A stretch of 64,000 bases of DNA from Purshia tridentata (taxonomy: Eukaryota; Streptophyta; Magnoliopsida; Rosales; Rosaceae). The stretch is from the NCBI GenBank assembly GCA_003254885.1, contig QANT01008537.1, positions 1 to 64,000 on the forward strand. The letters are read 5' to 3'. The notes beneath the pieces are model-generated. The model searched no databases, was not told the DNA's origin, and was given only the letters and a program-made list of their open reading frames with translations. The position numbers were made by a program, and so were the translations under genes. Of the stretch, positions 1 to 12,498 are shown one piece after another (position 1 is the first letter of the stretch; every line of letters begins with the position of its first letter).

Positions 1-272
1 AACCAAAAACCATTTAACCAATCTATCATTATTATTACTATTTTAGTGTTTAACGGAAACACTGTATTCACATATTTATTTAATCATAATTAGGTGATTA
101 AATGATTTTCAATTTAACTGATTTTTTGTAAAAACAATCCTTCAACAAACATAAAAGAATAGACGATTTAAATCATGAGATTGCATTGCGGAATGAGCTT
201 CATATGTAGCCATCAAGTAAATTCCTCAACTGAATTAGGTTATAACTAGCTTGCCTCTGTATTATCCATGAC
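1..272. other. Flank of the DUF247 pseudogene, no gene seen
   Basis: This AT-rich stretch lies just beyond the stop codon of the broken DUF247 copy. In the intact copy at 17758-19305 the equivalent position still encodes the C-terminal region and membrane segment. I could not recognise that coding sequence here, so the 3' end of copy 1 appears lost or replaced. Confidence 0.5.
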
Positions 273-407
273 CTAATCTTTTGAGCTATCGTTGCATTGA
301 TGTGGCAGGGACTCTTCATCACTTCCTAGAAAGTTTTGGAGTATGCCTTTCTTCCTCAGATGCTTAACTTCTTCATGATGGTCGATAAGCGAGTCGAGGA
401 AGCCTAT

Positions 408-1425
408 TGTTGATGCAAAAATCTGCTTGGACCTTCGCACACAACTTAAATGCGGGTTGTTGATGACGTGGCGAGTCGAGCGACCGAGCTGATGATCCGA
501 ACACGTCAACCGGTTGTTTTCTGGGTTTCTTCCTGCACATTGAACGGAAAAGAGCACCGGTGTGGTACCGGCCGGAGATACTCCGATGGCAAAGTCAGAA
601 GAGTGCAAGAAGGAGGATGCAAGAGGTGCTGAAGAACACAGCAAAGGCTTGGGAAGAAGATGAAGGAAAAGTGGTAAGATTTCTGGGTAAATGTTGCTAG
701 AGCTTGGGCTAGTTTTCTCAGATTTTTTTGTGTCCCTTTGCCTTGTGGTTATGCTCTCATTTATAGGCAAAGGGATTGGGATATTTTGGCTGATCAGTAG
801 GTGTGATCATGGCTGTTCATAGGTCTTGAGGGCTAAGCTTGCAGGGTAGACTGGGTTACTGACATGTTCTTTCATTTAATGCAAGAGGGATGTTTGCAAG
901 TTGAATGCATTAAATGGAAAGCAAGGCAGAGCAGGTAGGCCATAAATGCAAAGCATAGAGTTACCTTCGGAGTGTCAGGCGTAATAACTACGATCTGAGT
1001 TTGCGTTCGGCTCGGAATTGGATGAGTAGAGGTTGGTCATTTCGCTCCGAATGGGGCTCCCAGTGGTGGTACATCTGCAAGGAAATTTAATACATCCAGG
1101 AAGTGTTCGGTTCGGAGGGCAACTGAATCCGATCCGAACAATGGGATGGAAGAGCTACCGAACAGGCAATTTGACGAAGTAAGACAGTTAGCCATACTCC
1201 GATCCGAGCTCAGAATCCGATCTGAACTACTGACGAATTTTGCAGACCTTCTTCTGACTATAAGTCGACATGATTGGTTCGGATCGGATCCGACGGTAAG
1301 ATCCGATCCGAAGAGGTTGTATCGATGAACCGTTGATCATGGGTCGTGGGACGGAAGTCGAATCCGAGGTCCCACGTGTTCAGCATGTTGACCGTTGACA
1401 TGAATGGGGGTGTTATCCCCAAACA
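408..1425 (-). mobile_element. Solo-LTR-type element inserted in the DUF247 pseudogene
   Basis: The element begins TGTTGATGC and ends CCAAACA on the plus strand. It is flanked by the perfect 5-bp direct repeat CCTAT (403-407 and 1426-1430), the classic target duplication of an LTR retrotransposon. On the minus strand a TATA-like CCTATAAATGAGAG (around 760) suggests the LTR reads leftward. At 1018 bp with no coding region, it looks like a complete solo LTR, probably Gypsy type. The DUF247 reading frame runs up to both edges, which fixes the borders. Confidence 0.85.
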
Positions 1426-2320
1426 CCTATGTATGAGGTGATTCCGAAGTCGTTTGGGAAATCCGGGCACATTTAGAATGCGATCAAGTCCATGAACTTG
1501 GGTCCCATGGAGTCATCAACTTTGATTTTAGGAAGTTTAAGGATTCCTGCAAAGCATAGATAAGTGTCGAAAGAAACGCCCTTCAAGAATCTTCTGTCAC
1601 TGGGCTCAAAATAGATCCCGGCCGCCTTCAGCTCCTGCACGTTGCGAAAAGTTGTTTCTTCAGAACTTGTAGTTTGTGATGGTACTGGTGGACCTACCAT
1701 ATTTTCCCGAAGAACCTCAAGAAGATGAGTGGGTGCACGGCCTGATATCTCTAACGATACTTTGTATTCTTGTTTCTTTTGTTGCAACTGATCAACAAAA
1801 CTCTTGATCCACTTCTTCAACTTCTCAGGATGAGGGGGTGCCCCACTGGATGGTTGAGGGCCTGGCATATCTAACGATGTTTGGGCTTGTTGTTCATTAC
1901 TCTTTGGAACCGGCGAAAAAATGTGCATCTGAACAAAAATCCTGATCGAATTCTTCAACTTATCAACTTCCTTGCTTGAGCTCATCAACTGATCGAGGAC
2001 TTTATAGGGGACTTGGTTTTCCAGCAAGAACAAGTCTTGGTCTACAAAGGCTAAAAGCTCTCTTTTCATCTGGAACAAGTTTCCTAACTCCTTATATTTG
2101 TGAATGAATTGTAAAATCGAACAGCCATCTAAAAACAACATTGAGGCGAGGTACTCATTGTTATAGGGCTCCGTGGCTTCGTCCACGTAGCATGCCTTTA
2201 GATCTGTGATGTGGTTCTCAATCTTGGAGCACAAAGCTTCACTTGTCTCGCCACTTTCTTTGATGAAGTCTGCTGCCAATTTGTACTTGAAATTCTGTGC
2301 GTGCTCGTAGTCGGGATTGC

Positions 2321-5019
2321 TGTAACAACCCGTACCTTTTAAGTACATTATAATAGGGCCTGGCGTTGACTTTTGGCTCTAGTAAGACTTTAGCTTTGAC
2401 CTTGGGTCCGTTAGGAAGGTCTTGAGCTCACGAGTTCATTGACACGCGGCATGGGTGATTTAGAGCCACGGATAGAAAGTTATGAACGTGAGAAGGGACC
2501 CAAAGTTGACTTTTTAAATTTCTCGGATTTTAGAGTAGACTTTGACATGGTTGCGTAGAGCTCGACTTCACGAGTTCGTAGACACGTAGCATGCGTCGTT
2601 TGGAGTTACGGTTTGAGAAATATGGAGGTTCAAAGTGAGGAGCAAACTTGTAATTTCGTTGAAATAGGTTTAAAGTTCCAGAAATTTTTGGAATCTCCTT
2701 TTCCCCCTTTTATTTCTCTCTCTCTCTCTCTCTCCCGCACACTCACTCTTCTCTCTCTCTCCTCTTCCTCTCTTCAAGGCCAAATTTGAATGGCCATAAC
2801 TTCTTCGTTTGATGTTCGATTCTGGCGATCTTGGTATCGTTGGAAAGCTATCGACGATGCCTTTCCATTGATAGTCTCAGATCATCATTTCGATCAGCCG
2901 TGAAGACGCAGCAGCCCAGTTACAGTCGCGCCACCGCCGTCGTTCTTCGTCGATTCCGGCCGTTTCTGGCCCTGTTTGGGTCGGATTCTTAGTGGGTTTT
3001 ACTCCCCTCTTCGTGTGCTTCCTTTCCCCTAAGGTATTGTCTTCTAAATTTGAGTATTTTCGTTTATCAATTTTTAGAGTTTACACACCCATTTCGGGTT
3101 CTCTTAGAAAACTAAGATTGGGTGGTGTTTTGAGTTATTTTTGGGCATTAATCACTCTTAGGAACTTCCAATTGAGGATTAGAACAAGAAATTTTAAGGA
3201 ATTTGAAGAAATTGGAAAGTTGGGGAAATTGGGGTTATGCCCATTTCGAGTTTGGCTTGGGTTTTCAAAATTAATACAAATGGTGAGGTGTTTTGAGTGA
3301 TTACTATCATTAGGAACCTCTAATCAAAGATTTGAATGAGAAATTTGGGAAACTTCGAAGAAACTTAGAAGTTGGATAGTTGAGGCTTAGGTCTATTTCG
3401 GGATTTCTAGAAAACTAACGTGTGCATGGTGATTTAATTGTAATTGGACGTGACTTTCATCTTTAGGAACGATCTATTGAGGTTTAGAATAGTTAATTTG
3501 AAGAAAATCGGAGAAATGGTAACTTTGGGGCGAAATTGGACATTTTTGGGTTGTCGAAACGACACCCGGACGATCCTCAGTCAAGTTAGATAAAATGGAG
3601 GTTAATTGAGGAAATTACCGGATTAAAAATAAGCTAGTGGCATGGGTTTTGAGTTGAGACGGAAAATAAGTTGGTTTATAGTTTGAATTTAGGATTATAG
3701 AGCGAAAGGCCTAGAATGTGCACGTATTTTTACGATCGTAATTTGAATAGTATTCTAACGTATTGTCGTTCTCGTGTTAGGCGATACTCCCGAGGCTCGA
3801 GACGATTCAGCCGGAGACTAAAGCTAGGCTATCTCTGTGAGTGGACTTGTTTATAAACTTCTTGAGTTAATTGATATTTATATTATAGTATGAGTTTTAT
3901 TTGGGCTTTGAGCAAATTATTTCGCAATATTATTGGTTCGTAAGTTTAATCTCTGGATTTCTTGAATAAGTTTGTTTAAAACTGTGGGTTTGGAGATTTT
4001 TATACATCGGATTTCAAAGGGTTATTGTGCCGAGGATTTTATTAGTTGTGGTTTGAGGAACTTAAAAGTGGATTTAAATTGCCGTATGAGTACCCAGCTA
4101 CAGATAAGTTCAGTAAGGTCTTTGGGACCCATCGTGACACACACATAGGCTTTGGGCCGTGTGTTGCGGTGCCTCACCTTTTGGGGGCAGCTCTGCGTGC
4201 ACGTATGACCAGTTATTTGCCCTGCCTGTACGATGCAGAATTCCGTACAGGTGTATGGCCAGTTAGCTTTGCCCTGCCTGTACGATGCAGAATTCCGTGC
4301 AGGTGTATGGCCAGTTAGATTCGCCCTGCTCGTACGATGCAGCATTCCGTACGAGTGTATGGCCAGTTTTCCAGGGTACTTAGATGGTGGTTTTATGAGT
4401 TACTTTCCAGCAAATGAATTTTAGAAAGTTCTTTTCTATTATTACATTGATTCGAAATCTGTATGAAATAGTTTTAGAAAGAAAAAGAGTTTTAAAACTG
4501 GGGATTTCCAAAGAGAGATGTGAGGTTTTGATATTAACTTATTTTTGGGTATTTTTACTATAATAAATGAATTGTGTTATAACTTAAGTTTAAACACTTT
4601 TATCTCCGTCCACTCACTGAGTCGTCTCATTAGTTTATCTCTTTTGGTTGCTTTAAATTTCTCCCCCAGGTTGTAGCGGTGGAACGGTCGAGCCAAAGAC
4701 GTCGAGGCATTATTATAAAGTTGTGAAGCCGTAGGAACTCGTTTTTTGTATTTTATTTTCTATAGTAAATTTTGTAGCACCGCTCTATAATTTTAGTGAA
4801 AACTCAATTGATTGGTTTGGGAATCTGGGTCGGAGACCCTTTTGGTTGTGGTAGAGGAGCTGTGAATGCTTATAAGTGCATTTGCAGGTCTCGTGGAGAA
4901 AAAGGGTTCGTCCAATTTTAGGGGAGGTTCTGCCGGAATTTTGGTAGGATTTTCCTTGATATTGGATGCCCGCAGGATCACTTCGGGTTCCAGGGTGGAA
5001 TTCGGGGAGGGTCCTGTCA
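2321..5019. mobile_element. Long solo-LTR-type element (2.7 kb) inserted in the DUF247 pseudogene
   Basis: The element starts TGTAACAACCCG and ends GGGTCCTGTCA. It is flanked by the perfect 5-bp duplication ATTGC (2316-2320 and 5020-5024). It lacks retrotransposon protein domains and contains a (CT)n tract (about 2718-2760) and a 52-bp tandem repeat (4219-4368). A related copy is at 13088-16048, similar along its length. TG/CA ends, a 5-bp duplication and no coding region fit a solo LTR or a short non-autonomous LTR element. The family could not be named with certainty. Confidence 0.85.
4219..4368. repeat. Three 52-bp tandem units with a hairpin each, inside the LTR-type element
   Basis: Units start at 4219, 4271 and 4323, exactly 52 bp apart. 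Each carries an inverted repeat around an 11-base loop. Unit 1 pairs CCTGTACG with CGTACAGG. Unit 2 has one G:T pair in the same stem. Unit 3 pairs CTCGTACG with CGTACGAG, so both arms changed together. A related array lies at about 15190-15350 in the second copy of the element. Confidence 0.85.
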
Positions 5020-5531
5020 ATTGCCGTGATGGATAGGACTAATCGCTACTGCCCTTGGCTTGTAGAATTTCTTGAAATTTTTGGGATCACGGAGGAGAAT
5101 GACAGGAACCCGTTGGATCTTTGAAAGAGTCGGAGTTGTTGAACTTTGTTGTTTAGCTCCCTCTTTAGTTTCTTGATCATGTCCTTTTCCATCATTTGGG
5201 GCCATATTTTCAAAGTAACTATGGAATCGCAAGGCAATTATGTGGCTATTTCTTTTGTTTCGGGGAGGCTAGCTGCAGATCGAAGATCTGTGGATATATT
5301 TAGTTACTAATTCTAGTTTTTGCATTTATAGTAAAACATGCGGCAGAAACTTCAGCTTCAAGAGAATATACAAGTCACGTACTTTGCTAGTGAAGGAACA
5401 AGCTAGTGCACTTATTCCTAACTTTATTGCACTAGATCGAAGCTTCGTATATATAAAGGGAAGAAATTAATTTTGTGAGTTTTGTCTCAATCAGGAAAAA
5501 ATAAAAGTTTTAACTTGTTTTGTGTTAGTTT

Positions 5532-5622
5532 TTTTTTTATTACTGGGGAGGAGGAGAATTCGAAATCTGGTGTATAAGAAGAGCTTTTGTCCTCAGCCAA
5601 CTAAGCTAATTAACCCCAATTC
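5532..5622 (-). mobile_element. tRNA-derived SINE with target duplication
   Basis: Read on the minus strand this 91-bp unit has a Pol III A-box-like TTAGCTTAGTTGGC, a B-box-like GATTTCGAATTC and an A-rich tail. It is bounded by a perfect 19-bp direct repeat (5513-5531 and 5623-5641, beginning ACTTGTTTTGTG). The same insertion occurs upstream of DUF247 copy 2 (19633-19721), so it predates the segmental duplication. Confidence 0.8.
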
Positions 5623-5641
5623 ACTTGTTTTGTGTTAGTTT

Positions 5642-6019
5642 GATATATAAGACAATACATGACATGCAAGTATGCAACTTAAATTTTAGGGTTTATTGTC
5701 TAATATGGTATTATATATACTCTTGGTTTCAAAAAATTTCAAGTTCAAAAAACCTCTAATTATATCCATGTGAGGGATGGTGTTAGCTTTATATATACTA
5801 GACTTTTGGCATGCGCTAACGCACATGCAAATTGATTTTTTAATTATAAATTTTTTTAATTAATTAGTACTATTTATTTTTTAGCTAATTATTTAAAAAA
5901 AATTGAAAACTTTATAACTTTCCACTCTCTCTACCTAATAAGGTGGTGGGGTGTTTTTGTTTTTATTTCTTTTTTTTTAATGGCTTAATTTTACATTTGT
6001 ACCTTTAACTTTATCAAAT
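5642..6019. other. AT-rich spacer between the SINE and the tandem array
   Basis: I see no gene here. The stretch is strongly AT-rich with T and A runs and leads into the first unit of the ~665-bp array. Confidence 0.4.
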
Positions 6020-9000
6020 TAATTTAAATTCATCTTTTATTTATAGGTGCACGCTAAAAAGCAGAAAAAGTTGTATCGTCTCTAGATGAAAGAATCATGG
6101 GTTGATATGTGTGGAAAATGTTCCATGAAGCTCATAGCATGCATATGTGTGATTAATCGAAGACCTTCCACTTTCCGTACAATAACAAATTATTTTAGAT
6201 AATATTAATTTTCACACTATATATTAAAACACATACATAACTAATAACTATAAAAGAAAGTTAATATATTATAATAACATACTCAGTACTTATTAATAAC
6301 ACTTGGGAATTGGTTGGGGTCGTCTTTATTTACAGGTTCTAAAAAGAAAGAAAGGTTGGGGTCGTCTTTAATTTACATGCAGGTGCTAAAAAGCTCATTA
6401 CAATCATTGGCTACTCGACGATGAGAATCCGAAAAGAAAAAGCGAATGCATCCGCTTAGAAAACATTCATATTATTGTCATGTTCATTGATAGTTCAAAC
6501 TTTTAGAGTTTACTACTTAATTACCTAATAGCTTGTAACTTCATACATGTACGGATGTAGTATATGTTACATTTGGAACATACCCTAGTACGAAAACAAA
6601 ATTATTCCTACTTATTGCTAACAACTGGAATTGGTTGGGTCATCTTTAATTTACAGGTGCATGCTAAAAAGAAAAAAAAAGTTCTATCGTTTTACAGACG
6701 AAAGAATTAGGGGTTGATATGTGTGAAAAATGTTGCATGAAGCTCATAGCATGCATATATGTGATCAATGGAAGACCTTTCATTTTCCATACAGCACCAA
6801 ATTATTTTAGATATTAATTTTCATACTACATATTAAAATACATAACTAATAACTATAAAAGAAAGTTAGTATATTATAACAACATACTAGTACTTATTAC
6901 TAACACTTGGAATTGGTAGGGGTCGTCTTTATGTACAAGTGCTAAAAAGAAAGAAAGGTTGGGGCCGTCTTTAATTTACTGGTGCTAAAAAGAAGGAAAA
7001 GTTGTATCGTTCTATAGATGAAAGAATTAGGGTTGATAAGTGAAAGATGTTGTAGAAGTTGCAAATGCTCAATACAATCATTTAGTGCTCGACGACTAGA
7101 ATCAAAAAAGAAAAGCGGACCCTGAAAAAATTTCTATATATTAATGACATGTTCTTTGATAGTTCAATCTTTTAGAGTTCAATACTTAATAGCTTGTAAC
7201 TTTATTCATGTCTGGATGTAGTATATGATAAATTTGGAACACACCCCACAGTACAAGAACAACATTATTCCTACTTATTACTAACACTTGGAATTGGTAG
7301 CGGTCGTCTTTAATTTACAGGTGAATGCTAAAAAGAAAAAAAAAAGTTGTATTATCCTATAGACGAAAGAATTAGGGGTTGATATGCGTGGAAACTGTTG
7401 CATGAAGCTCATAGCATGCATATATGTGATCAATGGAAGACCTTTTACTTTCTATATACAACACCAAATTATTTTAGATATTAATTTTCACACTACATAT
7501 TAAAACACATAACTAATAACTATAAAATAAGTTAATATATTATAACAACGTACTCAGTGTACTTATTACGAACGCTTGAGAATTGGTTGGGGTCGCCTTT
7601 ATTTACAGGTTCTAAAAAGAAAGAAAGGTTGGAGTCGTCTTTAATTTACAAGCAGATGCTAAAAAGAAGGAAGAGTTGTATCGTTCTACAGGCAAAAGAA
7701 TCAAGGTTGGTAAGTGGAAAATATTGCAAAAGTTGTAAAAGCTCATTACAATCATTGAATGCTTAAGGCCGAGAATTCGAAAAGAAAAAGCGGACGCATC
7801 TGCTCTAGAAAAAGTTCCTATATATTATTGACATGTTCTTTGATAGTTCAAACTTTTAGAGTTTAATACTTACCTAATAGCTTGTAACTTTTCTCATGTA
7901 CGGATGTAGTGTATGTTACATTTCGAGCAAATCCCAGTACGAAAACAATGTTATTCCTACTTATTGCTAACACTTGGAATTAGTTGGGGTAGTCTTTAAT
8001 TTACAGGTGCATGCTAAAAAAAAGAAAAAGTTGTATCGTCCTACAGACAAAAGAATCAGGGATTGATATGTGTGGAAAACGTTGCATGAAGCTCACATGC
8101 ATATATATGATCAATGGAAGACCTTTCACTTTCCGTACAACACCAAATTATTTTAGATATTAATTTTCACACTACATATTAAAACACATAACTAATAACT
8201 ATAAAAGAAAGTTAATCATATATTATAACAACGTACTCAGTACTTATTACTAACACTTGGGAATTGGAAGGGGTCATCTTTATTTACAGGTGCTAACAAA
8301 AAGAAAAGATTGGGATCGTCTTTAATTTACAGGTGCTAAAAAGAAGGAAAAGTTGTGTCATCGTACAGACAAAAGAATAAGGGTTGATAGGCGGAAAATG
8401 TGGCAGAAGTTTCAGAAGCTCAATACAATCATTGAGTGCTTGGCGACGAGAATCCGAATGGAAAGTGAAAGCGTCCGCCCTAGAAAAAATTCCTATATAT
8501 TATTGACATGTTCTTTGATAGTTTTAACTTTTAGAGTTTAATACTTACCTAATAGCTTGTAACTTTATTCATATACAGATGTAGTACATGTTACATTTGG
8601 AACATACTCCAATATGAAAACAACATTATTCCTACTTATTGCTAACACTTGGAATTAGTTGGGGTCGTCTTTAATTTACAGGTGCATGCTAAAAAGTTGA
8701 AAATTTTGTATCGTCCTACAGACGAAAGAATCAGGGGTTGATATGTGTGGAAAAAATTGCATGAAGCTCATAGCTTGCATATATTTGATCAATGGAAGAC
8801 CTTTGCGTATAATACCAAATTATTTTAGATATCAATTTTCACACTAAATATTAAAACACTTAACTTATATCTATAAAAGAAAGTTAATCTTATAATATAA
8901 TAACGTACTCAGTACTTATTACTAACACTTGGGAATTGGAAGGGGTCGTCTTTATTTACAGGTGCTAACAAGAAGAAAAGGTTGGGATCGTCCTTAATTT

Positions 9001-9560
9001 ATAGGTGCTAAAAAGAAGGAAAAGTTGTGTCGTCCTACAAACAAAAGAATTAGGGTTGATAAGTGGAAAATGTTGTAGAAGTTTCAAAAGCTCAATGCAA
9101 TCATTGAGTGCTTCGCGACGAGAATCCAAAAAGAAAAAGTGGACGTGTCCACCCTAAAAAATTCCTATATATTATTGACATGTTCTTTGATAGTTCACTT
9201 TTAGAGTTCATAGCTTGTAACTTTATTCATGTATGGATGTAGTATATAATACATTCAGAATATAACCCACATTACAAAAACAACTTTATTCCTACTTATT
9301 GCTAACACTTGGAATTGGTTGAGGTTGTCTTTAATTTACAGATGCATGCTAAAAAGTTGAAAAAGTTGTATCGTCGTACAGAAGAAAGAATCAGGAGTTG
9401 ATACGTGTGGAAAACATTGCATGAAGCTTATAACCTGCATATATATGATCAATTAATGGAAGAGCTTTCACTTTCCCTACAGTAACAAATTATTTTAGAT
9501 ATTAATTTTCATGCTACATATAATTAAAACACATAACTAATAACTATAAAAGACATATAG
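6020..9560. repeat. Array of about six ~665-bp tandem repeats
   Basis: The marker phrase CATGAAGCTCATAGCATGC recurs, with small changes, near 6124, 6735, 7402, 8083, 8759 and 9419, a spacing of 611 to 681 bp. Within each unit the shorter block GGTCGTCTTTAATTTACAGG plus a GCTAAAAAGAA run occurs two to three times, so the unit has nested repeats. The same array, about three units long, lies at 20110-22080 upstream of DUF247 copy 2. Short open frames inside it are not convincing genes. Confidence 0.9.
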
Positions 9561-12037
9561 TATATTATGACATCGTATACGTAAATTATATAGTTGGTAT
9601 TGAAATGAAATAAACTACTCCCCTAGAGAGACTAGTTTCAACCATTAATTCCCTTCCCAGGAACTGATAATTAAAATTTAAGAACCTACAAGTTACGACC
9701 TATATACATAAAAGGATAGAAGTATACACCTTGAGGAGGATGATTAAGCTTGTGCAGACAATATTGAAGTTTTAGTATCAGAAAAATAACTAGTAAATTA
9801 ATTACAGTTTAAGAAGTTTGTGTATTTGACTAGTAAAAAGTGTGAGTTCCGCTGAAAATAGCCGTGATGCATGACGCATTAAAATGGTGTACGTGGGCCA
9901 TAGGCACTTTGAGTAATGCTTAGGGTTATCATATTTTTGATTCCATATGTGCATCACTTCTTTAATAAAATTAAGGCTCATTTATATTAGAGAGAGCATA
10001 GCAAAAAATATGGTATATATATCTAATATTTTTGAAAAAGCTAAATCAGCACAAATAAAGTCTTCATCGATCAATATCCAATTAAATCAAAGGATGCACA
10101 ATGAGATATATGTTCCTTAATTAACTAATTTTTTAAACTAATGAATTGATGGGGTATGAGTTAAATATCAACTGTTAATGGATTAAGTCAAACGAATTAA
10201 CTCACATTAATTAGGGCCTAATTCCAGTCATCAAGACATAGCTTTAAGAATATACGTATATATAGAAGCTTTAAGAAGGGGTGATTGAATATGCCATGCA
10301 CATTGCTTGTGAAGAAACAAGTACACTAGTCTTTATATGACTTTATCTGAATGGAAGGTTGAAATATTTTTACTACACAAGTTATGAGCTAGGCAAAAGC
10401 TTTTGTCTCCATCGGGAAACACAAAAACTTGTTGGTTGTAAGTTTGTAACTTCATTCATGCACAAGTTCTTACTTGATATATATATCTCCCTAGCTAGGT
10501 AGTAGTAGCTGTTGGCTAGACATTTTTATAGTCATAGTATAGGTTGAGGTTCTTAATTATCTCAAGGGATCCCTTTTCTAAGGCACTGATTCCGAGCCTA
10601 TAAGGCCCATTTTTAACTAATACAAACACAAACTGGAGTAGCTGTGGGCAACCTCTAGAGCACCATATGGAACAACACTTTGTTAGGGCATATCATTATA
10701 TATATGTTTGGCAAAGTTGCTTATAATTGATGATAGGACATACTTTGAGCACCCGTGAGTGATGAAACACTTTCATGTAAAATGATGATAGGACAAGTCA
10801 TGTACTAGCGTGAAAAACGTGAGAGACTCATCCATGGAGCATCTCTCATAATGAGGTGAGACCCCTACATTGTGGAACCCATGAAAGAGTTAGTCTGAAA
10901 AACGTTGCTTAAGCCCATGGAACAATGTACTAGTCTTGTGTATATAAATAGAGGTTTTCCAATGAGGATCAGATTTTCTGTGGGACCTATATAAGTTGTT
11001 TTGTGTTGATTTAAATCATTTATTTTTTACATCTATAATGATAGATTATCTTTAAGAAAAATTAGTTAAATCAGAAATCATTACCTATTTAATTTGATTG
11101 AACAAATTAACGAACCAAATAGTTCAATGAAACTGTTTATTTATTTTATCAAAGCTAAATAGAATTAGTGAAATTTTCTTATTGACAGAGTTAGTTTATA
11201 TACACGAGAGAATAAAGGAATTAAGATCATATATCTAAGTAATTACAAAATTACAGGGAAATAATTAAGATCCTAATTTCAAACAATCAACGTAAATATG
11301 ACCACTATAGGATGAATGTAGACAGCTGAACGTATGTGAACATAGATGACTTTTGGAGGAGTAATGAGGTGATTTATGGAGAATTAAGAGGTGGTTTAAA
11401 AGGAACACACCCCCACAGTACAGAAACAACATTACTCCTACTTATTACCAACACTTGAAATTGGTTGGGATCGTCTTTAATTTTTAGTGTCGATCCTTCT
11501 CTATTTTTTCTCTGTTATTTGTGTTTTCTGTGAGTGTACGTGTTCTTCTCTATGATTTCATGTGTGTTTAATTTTTCTGTTTTCGTTGGATAAATTGCAG
11601 TAGGCTTAATCAAAAACCAACAAAAATATGCAAATTTAATATGGAATGAATCCCATCGTTTTTTAAATTAATGACACACTGCACAACAATAATTCAAATG
11701 AGAACTGAAAATTTGGGATTTACCGTTGGAAGAGGACTCCACCTATATATTAAAAAAGATAATCAAATAAATATTTTAAACAACGTAATTTTAAACATGT
11801 GTATAACCAATACCAAAAAATCAATAAAAGATGACGAGTTAAAGTGGTCAATCAAGAATTTGTATGATTGTCATCTGGTGATGGTGCGGAGGAGCTTTAT
11901 GTGTTTTAATGTGATGCAAAGGATCAAGATGACTTGCCGAGTGTAAAATAGTATATATGCTTCTTAATTTGGGTATACGAAACAAAAGGCTTGACAAGTA
12001 TTCATGCATTTTGACAACATAAATGGAATATCATCAT
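9561..12037. other. Intergenic DNA, largely shared with 22080-23742
   Basis: No gene is recognised. Several blocks match the flank of DUF247 copy 2: 10290-10600 with 22130-22400, 10960-11210 with 22615-22850, 11280-11640 with 22870-23260, and 11690-11990 with 23430-23700. The block around 10960-11210 resembles a dispersed repeat, but I found no clear ends. Confidence 0.6.
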
Positions 12038-12490
12038 AGGAAAATGATTTTGGGCCTCAAAATTGTCTCAATGAGATAGAATTTTCATTTCATAATTGTG
12101 ATTATCCACTTCATATTTTAATTGTCACATCAGTATTTTTAATGACATAACTACCCTTTTAATTAAAAATATATAAAAATATGAAAAACATACCAAAAAA
12201 ATTTTTAAAAAAAGAAAAATTAAAAAACCATATAGAAAAACATAATTGTGATTTATGTATGTTTTTCAATATTTCTGTATATTGTTTTTAAGTTTTTTTT
12301 AATTTAATCTTATTGTTTGTAATTTAATATAAAGTTTAATTAAAAGGGTAGATATGTCCTTAAAAATTCTAATGTGGCAATTAATTATGACGTATGTGGT
12401 TTTAAATTAATAAAACAAAATTACGACATGAAAATTTCACACTGTGGCCATTTTGAAGCACTTGATTTTGAGGCCCCCTAGCGCTCCCCA
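12038..12490. mobile_element. MITE with long terminal inverted repeats
   Basis: This 453-bp non-coding element has long inverted repeats. The left arm from GGGCCTCAAAAT to CTACCCTTTTAATTAAA is matched in reverse by the right arm, ending ATTTTGAGGCCC. It is flanked by the direct repeat ATCATCAT (12030-12037 and 12491-12498). The homologous DUF247 copy 2 flank has a single ATCATCAT at 23743-23750 without the element. The 8-bp duplication, possibly 9 bp, suits a hAT- or Mutator-type MITE. Confidence 0.85.
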
Positions 12491-12498
12491 ATCATCAT

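Larger units (their letters stand above)
273..5205 (-). pseudogene. DUF247 (UPF0481) pseudogene, split by two LTR-type insertions
   Basis: This is a plant DUF247-family protein gene; the biochemical role of the family is mostly unknown. The N-terminal part is at 5025-5205, from an ATG at 5205 matching the start of the intact copy at 19305. It includes the family motif PRAVAISPIHHG. The middle is at 1431-2320, with MLFLDGCSILQF and LLENQVPYKVL. A C-terminal block, GFLDSLIDHHEEVKHL, is at 273-407. Reading resumes in frame across the 2321-5019 insertion, so the gene was open there before the hit. Independent damage exists: the Glu codon of the NLIAFEMCPDF block is a TAA stop near 1470, and the C-terminal membrane segment seen in copies 2 and 3 is missing. 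A TTG codon 27 bases upstream of the ATG is in frame but is unlikely to start translation. The identity is secure from colinear similarity to the two intact copies. Confidence 0.9.

Noticed and set aside
273-770. 165-residue open frame on the minus strand
   Set aside because: It fuses the end of the DUF247 pseudogene to antisense-of-LTR sequence; only the last part matches a protein family.
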